Assembly (NCBI GenBank): GCA_905250075.1 | Contig: CAJNOP010000366.1 | Coordinates: forward strand, 1-64,000 | Reading direction: 5' to 3' | DNA from: Rotaria sp. Silwood1 | Lineage: Eukaryota; Rotifera; Eurotatoria; Philodinida; Philodinidae | DNA: 64,000 bases | Shown: piece by piece, positions 58,402 through 64,000 of the stretch | Layout: each line of letters opens with the position of its first letter | Numbering within the stretch: the first letter of the stretch is position 1 | Position numbers and translations under genes: made by a program | Notes under the pieces: generated by a model | The model's database searches: none | Seen by the model: only the letters and a program-made list of their open reading frames with translations | Told to the model about the DNA's origin: nothing

Positions 58402-61400
58402 TTAATTGTCTATTTTGTTTTGTGTACACCATTGTTTTGCGCAGGCCTTCACATGTTTTGTAATACCTTGTGCTTTGAAAGTTCTTCGAGTACACTTTGA
58501 GTTTGGGCATGTATATGTACCATCTGTGTTTCTGTATCCATGCTTAGTTAAAGTTTCAGTCACCTTTGGAGGAGGTCCTATATTTCGTCGCTTATCTGCT
58601 TTCTGCTTGTATTTTTTAACTGTTTCTGTGATGTTTGGAGAAGGCTCTTTTGAGTAAGCGAATCTGTTGATTGTTTCCCTCCATTTGATTTTGTCCATTG
58701 TTTCTCGTCGCCAATTACGTATGTTGAATTTTTCAAGATCTTCCATGATTTTATCTTCCCACCGTTTCCGCGTTCCCATATTTCTTGGTTTAGTTGATTG
58801 AGGAAAATAGGAGAACATAACTTTCTTGACCATCGACGATTTCTTGTCTTCAACCTCCATCTTGTTTACGTGGCCAAACCAACGAAGCCGGTTTCTGATG
58901 AGAATGTCGCGTAGATGTGGTTGTCCGGTGAGTTGTAGAAGTAGTTCGTTTGGCATACGATCTCCTAGATTTACTCCGATTATGGTCCTAAGACATTTGA
59001 AATAGAAAGTGTTGAGACGTTGTTCTTGAGTTGTTGTTGTTGACCACGCCTCGCTGCCGTAAAGCAGCACAGGAAGAACACACGCACGAAAAATTCTTAG
59101 TTTCGCTTGAATAGAAACATTTTTTCTGTACCATATAACATGACGTAGCATATTGAACGCTGTTGAAGCCTTGGCTAGTCGAGTTTCAAGTTCCTTGTCA
59201 AGTGTTTGATCTCTTGAAAAAAAACACCCGAGATATCGAAAATCGTTTACGTTTTCAATCATTTCATTTCGGATGGTTATCTTCGATTGAGCATTGTGAA
59301 TTTCTTTGTTTTTGGTGACCTTGTTTGTTAATAGATCTTGTTCCAATTGTTTCAGCGTCATGATACATGTCTTTTTCACGCTCATTGTCAAGCCAAATTT
59401 TTGGGTGGTTTGCTCAAAGCATTTAATAAACAATTCCAGATCGGTGCCGCTTTCGCACATTACCACTAGATCGTCAGCATATATTAAAAGAAGAATATCT
59501 AAATTATCATATGGATCGCTGTTTGGATGATAAAAATCGTTGCTGCCATGTGCTAATTTGATCCCTTTGATACCGAGAATTTTGGCTTGCTCGATGACTT
59601 GTCTAATGATGAAGTCGAATGAAACATTAAAGAGAATGCAAGAAGGAATACCACCTTGTTGAACTCCTGAGTTGATGTTGAAATGATCAGATAGTTCTCC
59701 ATTGATACGTACCTGCGCTTTTGGATCCTTGTATAGTAGTTTGAGCATTCTCACAATTTTGTCAGTGAGGCCATAGTGCCGACAAATTTGCCAAAGAAGA
59801 TCACGATCTACCGAATCATAAGCCTTCATGATATCGACGAAACACATAGACAGAGGTTTGTTGATGTTGTAGGACTTCTCCATGACCATTTTGAGAATGA
59901 ATATTTGGTCGATTGTCGAGCGATTGGATCTAAAGCCAGCTTGTTCTTCCAGTAGTTGTTTATCGAGCAGGTCTTGAACACGATTAAGAATAATTCTGGA
60001 GAAGATTTTGCTTGTCACCACGAGGAGAGATATACCACGATAGTTATCACATACCTTCTTATCGCCTTTATTTTTATAGAGACGAATCAGGATTGCTGTT
60101 GACCAATCTTCAATTATTGTTTCATTTTCCCATATGTCCACAAAAATCTCATGCAACCATTTTGCCATTGGTAGACCACCAGCTTTTATAAGATCAGCAG
60201 AGATTCCATCATTGCCAGGCGCTTTTCCATTTTTCATTTGTTTTATTGCGCGTTGGACTTCCTCCAGAGATGGTGTTTGCTCTTGTCGTCGTTGTTCCGT
60301 TGTAGTTATTGTAACTGCATGGATTTGTTGAATTGTTATTGGATCTACATGAGATGGTACATTTAGGAGATCATTGAAATACTCTTTCCAGCGAGTTAAA
60401 CTTTGTTTTGAATTAGTTAGAAGTTCTCCATGTTTATCTAAAATTGGTAAATTTTCAGTTTTTGCTTTACCTCCTCTTAAACGACGTATCATTGCGTATG
60501 CAGTTGATGGGTCATGCTGCTTGATTGCATTTTCAATTTCCAAACTGATTTCATCCCAATACTCAATCTGCCTTGCATCAATTTTCTTCTTGGTTAAATT
60601 GCGAAGTCGACGATAGCTATTACGGCATCTTGTTTCTAAATATGTTCCACGAGAATTCTGCCATTTAAGAAATGCTTTTGATTTTTTGTCTACAACATCC
60701 AGAATTTCATCAGTTAGCCAATCTTTTTGCTTTTTGTTGGTTCTATCTAGTTCGAAAGTTGTTTTACTTGCTTGATGTACATAATCGACAAAAGCGTTGT
60801 ATTTGTCATCGATTGTTGTTGACGAAGATGTTTGTTGTTGTTGCAGTTGCGGGCGGCAATGTAGTTGTGCTTGAAAGGCCAACTTGCATTGTTCATTCTT
60901 GAGCTTCTTTTGATCTATACGTAGTATTTGACTTTTGGTTGTTTTTCTTCTGCTTTTTAGGTGAAATTTTAGCTTGATTCGAAGCATGTGATGATCTGTA
61001 CCAATTGCGCCTGCTGCTGTACGATGAACTCGTACGTCTTCAACACTTGATCGAAATTGTTTATTGACGAGATTGTAGTCCAGCATATGCCAAGTCTTTT
61101 GACCAGGGTGCATCCAGCTTTTTTGATGAATGGGCTTGTGCTTGAAGAAGGTGTTCGATACGATGAGATTATTGATGGAGCAAAAGTCGATTAGACGTTC
61201 ACCGTTGTAGTTTATCTCATCTACAGCATGCGGACCGATTACATTTCTGCTTGTTATGTGTTGTTGTATACCTACGCGTGCGTTGAAATCTCCGATTATG
61301 AGAGTCATGTCGCTGTTTGGTGCTTTGTCCAAGGTATTTTGCAAATCATTGTAAAAAGAATCTGTTTTTGAGGTGTCTGCACTTGGATTGATAGGAGCGT

Positions 61401-61788
61401 ATACTGCAATCACAGTGACATTTATTGGGTTGCATGCTAACCGGACCATCACAATACGTTCATTTATGGCTTCCCAGATTGATCCGAGATTCTTCCACGC
61501 TGTGGTCGCTTGTTTGTTGAGGCATATGGCGACTCCATGTGCTGAACGAATTTTGTCTGTGCTTGCATGTCCTGAAAAAATAAAAGTGTACTCACCAATG
61601 GTTGTTGTACCATAATCGTACATTGCTGTTTCACTAAGTGCAGCTACTTGCACTCGGTGTTTCTTAAGCTGTTTGACTATCAGCTCTTTTTTTGATCGAC
61701 GAAAACATGATCGAACGTTCCATCCTCCGAAGAACGTTGTTTTACGTGCATTTATGCACTGATTTTGATCCTGTTCATTAGCCAGCAA
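58402..61788 (-). CDS. LINE ORF2: AP endonuclease and reverse transcriptase
   Basis: One frame of 1128 residues. The endonuclease domain (about 20-275) has WNVRS (23-27), ALSET (50-54), VYAP (129-132), GDFNARVG (166-173), HMLDY and GTDHH (263-267): the Asn, Glu, Asp/Asn and His residues of APE-type nucleases. The reverse transcriptase (about 540-810) has NYRGISLL, EEQAGFR, motif A FVDIMKAYD (650-658), motif B GVQQGGIPS (708-716) and catalytic YADD (770-773). A YLGCFFS block and an LRWFGHVNKME segment follow. The C-terminus has a C2H2-like CPNSKCTRRTFKAQGITKHV finger with a final C (about residues 1095-1117). The protein nicks target DNA and primes reverse transcription from it. No ATG precedes the endonuclease domain: after the in-frame TAG upstream, the first in-frame ATG lies past residue 50. 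Initiation may therefore be non-AUG or part of a longer RNA. No stops, so it is possibly active. Confidence 0.85.
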   Translation of the reverse strand: MLANEQDQNQCINARKTTFFGGWNVRSCFRRSKKELIVKQLKKHRVQVAALSETAMYDYGTTTIGEYTFIFSGHASTDKIRSAHGVAICLNKQATTAWKNLGSIWEAINERIVMVRLACNPINVTVIAVYAPINPSADTSKTDSFYNDLQNTLDKAPNSDMTLIIGDFNARVGIQQHITSRNVIGPHAVDEINYNGERLIDFCSINNLIVSNTFFKHKPIHQKSWMHPGQKTWHMLDYNLVNKQFRSSVEDVRVHRTAAGAIGTDHHMLRIKLKFHLKSRRKTTKSQILRIDQKKLKNEQCKLAFQAQLHCRPQLQQQQTSSSTTIDDKYNAFVDYVHQASKTTFELDRTNKKQKDWLTDEILDVVDKKSKAFLKWQNSRGTYLETRCRNSYRRLRNLTKKKIDARQIEYWDEISLEIENAIKQHDPSTAYAMIRRLRGGKAKTENLPILDKHGELLTNSKQSLTRWKEYFNDLLNVPSHVDPITIQQIHAVTITTTEQRRQEQTPSLEEVQRAIKQMKNGKAPGNDGISADLIKAGGLPMAKWLHEIFVDIWENETIIEDWSTAILIRLYKNKGDKKVCDNYRGISLLVVTSKIFSRIILNRVQDLLDKQLLEEQAGFRSNRSTIDQIFILKMVMEKSYNINKPLSMCFVDIMKAYDSVDRDLLWQICRHYGLTDKIVRMLKLLYKDPKAQVRINGELSDHFNINSGVQQGGIPSCILFNVSFDFIIRQVIEQAKILGIKGIKLAHGSNDFYHPNSDPYDNLDILLLIYADDLVVMCESGTDLELFIKCFEQTTQKFGLTMSVKKTCIMTLKQLEQDLLTNKVTKNKEIHNAQSKITIRNEMIENVNDFRYLGCFFSRDQTLDKELETRLAKASTAFNMLRHVIWYRKNVSIQAKLRIFRACVLPVLLYGSEAWSTTTTQEQRLNTFYFKCLRTIIGVNLGDRMPNELLLQLTGQPHLRDILIRNRLRWFGHVNKMEVEDKKSSMVKKVMFSYFPQSTKPRNMGTRKRWEDKIMEDLEKFNIRNWRRETMDKIKWRETINRFAYSKEPSPNITETVKKYKQKADKRRNIGPPPKVTETLTKHGYRNTDGTYTCPNSKCTRRTFKAQGITKHVKACAKQWCTQNKIDN

Positions 61789-61837
61789 GTTTAATCGTCC
61801 CTTAAATAGGTGGCTAACCTAGAGAAGAGACACATTG

Positions 61838-61911
61838 GCTACCTGTAGCCCAGGGGCGCCATCCTCTTTCCGAGAGCAGAGGTCAAACCCTGTGGATGTC
61901 TAGTGACATCC
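61838..61911 (-). promoter_or_regulatory. structured 5' leader of the LINE (consecutive hairpins)
   Basis: Perfect inverted pairs occur in a row: GGATGTC/GACATCC (61894-61900 with 61905-61911, 4-nt loop), CCTCT...AGAGG (61863-61882) and GGCTAC/GTAGCC (61838-61851, 2-nt loop). Several LINE groups, including R2 and RTE, carry self-cleaving or translation-promoting RNA structures here. I could not thread a complete HDV-like double pseudoknot through it by eye. Confidence 0.45.
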
Positions 61912-61960
61912 CCGGCAGGCGTGAGCCTATTGTAGCTGAGGGAATCTCAGTCAGTCTGAA

Positions 61961-62466
61961 AAATCTGTACTATATAGTAAACATACAATGCTAAATAACT
62001 GTATCATATTTAATAAATACGTTTAAATATTCAAATTGAAACATAAATCTTACTTCTAGTACCTTATTAGTTATATTCACCTATTTTACCTACTTTAGGG
62101 TAACTACTGCAAGACGACTATTTGCTTGCAATCAGAATTCAAGATAAAGTTAAATGCAGTACCATAGTAGCTTTTATGGTAGTTACGATATAGGTTCCGA
62201 TCTCACAAATCCGTTTCGTCGCCTGACTGTCCACTGTGACCCGCATCCGAATTCCTTACCCTAGTATTTCAGCATGATGATAGCCAATGCTTAGGATATA
62301 AGATAGTACCACGAGTTTTCTGTAAAGAGAGCTTTAAAGCAAGGAGAAGAAGGTTTTTAAAGCATTTGAATATTTTCTGAACGAGAATCACATGATTATA
62401 GCCGCGTGTGCTCAGAACGATACAGATCAAATGATTGAAGCACTGGAATAATCGAATAAAATACAA
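61961..62466. other. flank of the LINE, nothing recognised
   Basis: No gene supported between the LINE 5' end and the next coding-like remnant. Confidence 0.4.
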
Positions 62467-63562
62467 TTGAATATTGTACTTTTAGATCAGATTCGTGAGG
62501 AAACTTTAAAAATTTATGAAGCCAAGTGCAGCAAAGAAGCCGTAGGATTTCTCGAAAAGGCAGAAGAAATCTATATTCGCACTCTTCAATTACTTTTTCA
62601 ACAATACAACTTCACAGACGTTTCAATGAAAACATGCCCCCGCCTTCTCTTAACATCATTGATAAAATATAGTTTTCTAGTAAAGATCATAAGACCAAGT
62701 TAGACTTGACTATATTCATGAGAATTTCAAAGCAGACAATAATCGACAAGAGTGAAAAGGAACATCTAGAACTAGTGAAGAACATTTCTGAAAACGTTAG
62801 AAAAACATAGAAAGAGCTATTGCACACGGTGAAAATAAGACATGCTGAATTGATACAACAGAATTAAAGTTTATTAGAAAGAAAAGAGCACGACTACAGA
62901 ATCAGATAGTAAAGAATTTGCATCCATATTTTACTGATTTAGGTTTTCCTTTGTCTTTATTTCAAGCAAGCATTAGCTAGACTAGAAAAAGAGATAAGTG
63001 ATCTGAAAGGAAAGGTAGCAGTAGCATGAAAAAGAAAGACTAATAAAGTAGTCAGAGATCAAAAGATTGTAGAGCAGTTCGGAGATGGTATAGAACAAGA
63101 GTTACATAGTACAATAAGTCTAAACGGCCAGCATATGAAATAGTTTGATAGTTAATACCAAAAGCATCAGAATAAGAGCTTCCACATCTTAACTATAACC
63201 CAAAAAGATCATAAAGTAGGAGAACAGTTAAGATGAACTGTTTCCCGTATGATCTCACTAACACAGAAAGTGACAGCACTTTATATTTGATTATAAAGCT
63301 AATTTTTGATAAGTTTACTCCACATAGTCTTCGAAACAACACAGAGTATCAACAGACGATTTTTCGATACACTTTCTCTTTCATAGAACGGACAAAGTAA
63401 CTCAGCAGCATTTTTAGGTTCGGCGTATAATATTTTTCAAAACTTTTATATTCATAGAGGCATAAAAAAAACATCAGGAAGGCATAGTTTTGATCGAAAA
63501 ACTCTAGCAGGAAATTTTTGATGAAACATTGCTCAGTGATATTTTAGTGATTTATTCATAAA
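62467..63562 (+). pseudogene. decayed coiled-coil protein gene
   Basis: The clearest open part (62467-62703) reads LLDQIREETLKIYEAKCSKE, then AVGFLEKAEEIYIRTLQLLF. Downstream, in changing frames, come IIDKSEKEHLELVKNISENV (about 62736), RARLQNQI, then QALARLEKEISDLKGKV (about 62972) and IVEQFGDGIEQELHSTISL (about 63065). A late piece has VLIEKL, one stop, then QEIFDETLLSDILVIYS (about 63490-63560). Heptad-like Glu/Lys/Leu composition suggests a coiled coil. A 62-nt gap with GTAAAG and TTTCAAG ends (about 62908-62969) looks like a surviving intron, so this was a spliced host gene. Several stops and shifts show decay. Family unknown. Confidence 0.4.
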
Positions 63563-64000
63563 GATCAACAGATAATTTAATAAACGTTTTGATGCATAAA
63601 AACCTACCTAAATGTCGGATGACATTTCTAATAATAAGCTAGAAACAAATGGCGAAGTTTTCATTCAACGACGAACGGAAAGAGCAGTCGTTATCGAAAT
63701 TTTTGTTACAAAAATTTTCGAGGTACCTTCACTGGCGAATGTTTTCCTAGACCTGAGCGGAGAGTGCCATTTTTCCCTTTGCAATTCCATTCTTCAGTAG
63801 ATTCATTGATTGGAAGTCAACAAACAGTAGAATAGGATCTATTTTTCACTCTCTCTCTCCTCTGATTCTACTCATTCTCCAATTCTTCGCGTCTTCATTC
63901 ATTTGTTTCCTCTATTCGCCTCTTTTATCTATCTGCTTTAATTTCTGTCTACATATTATTGTTCCAATCATTGACTAAGCGTTGGTTATCAGTTACTAAC
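63563..64000. other. window end, nothing firmly supported
   Basis: A 62-codon plus-strand frame (63612-63800) starts with ATG and has mixed composition, but I see no family or splice context for it. The last 150 bp are pyrimidine-rich. Confidence 0.3.

Larger units (their letters stand above)
58170..61960 (-). mobile_element. apparently intact RTE-like LINE
   Basis: A minus-strand non-LTR element with a structured, relatively GC-rich 5' leader (61950-61790), one long uninterrupted ORF and a ~200-nt 3' part. The 3' end finishes in a TTTTTC/CTCTCT-type simple tail (58240-58180 on the minus strand). The absence of a separate ORF1 and the simple-repeat tail suit the RTE group. An intact ORF of this length amid decayed elements suggests recent insertion. 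Exact ends and target-site duplication were not determined. Confidence 0.75.

Overview
The window looks like a TE-rich, gene-poor stretch of a metazoan nuclear genome, most probably a bdelloid rotifer (Rotaria/Adineta-like). The clues are an F-box/leucine-rich-type gene with very short introns (60 and 45 nt), an EGF plus seven-helix receptor gene, a bacterial-looking intronless sulfotransferase, decayed mobile elements of many classes, and many TGTGGG-like tracts that resemble the repeat reported for bdelloid telomeres. The assignment rests on family resemblance and gene architecture; no database search was run. The sequence is AT-rich and has two assembly gaps (13067-13166 and 30708-30717).

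Layout: 1-4.4 kb has no supported gene. 4457-6430 (-) is a three-exon F-box protein. 7.3-7.5 kb holds a ~50-bp tandem repeat, a hairpin and a telomere-like inverted microsatellite. 8333-10103 (+) is a nucleotidyltransferase-like/F-box gene broken by one frameshift in a run of A. 10271-11404 (-) is a receptor-like seven-helix protein. 11.5-22.6 kb carries three palindromic TA-flanked MITEs and a gag remnant cut by a possible Tc1-like end. 22853-23137 (+) is a small secreted Cys-rich protein gene. 23848-26997 is a 3.15-kb TA-flanked composite element. Its core is an array of 82-bp units, each shaped like a 29-nt exon plus a 53-nt mini-intron, interrupted by a hAT MITE with a perfect 8-bp target duplication. 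27.2-29.2 kb has further MITEs and a hAT transposase remnant split by a long inverted TGTGGG/CCCACA tract. 29.7-30.5 kb is a decayed beta-sandwich-like gene. 31-48 kb is mostly gene-free AT-rich DNA with Helitron remnants, another palindromic MITE and minisatellites.

48.2-53.2 kb holds two decayed LINE pieces on the minus strand, joined in an unusual order. 53.7-54.5 kb is an unknown decayed gene. 54684-56021 (-) encodes an intact sulfotransferase. 58402-61788 (-) is the single long ORF of an apparently intact RTE-like LINE. 62.4-63.6 kb is a decayed coiled-coil gene. The host genes form no operon or pathway. The region is mainly a record of repeated insertion and decay, and the 82-bp array is the least explained structure.
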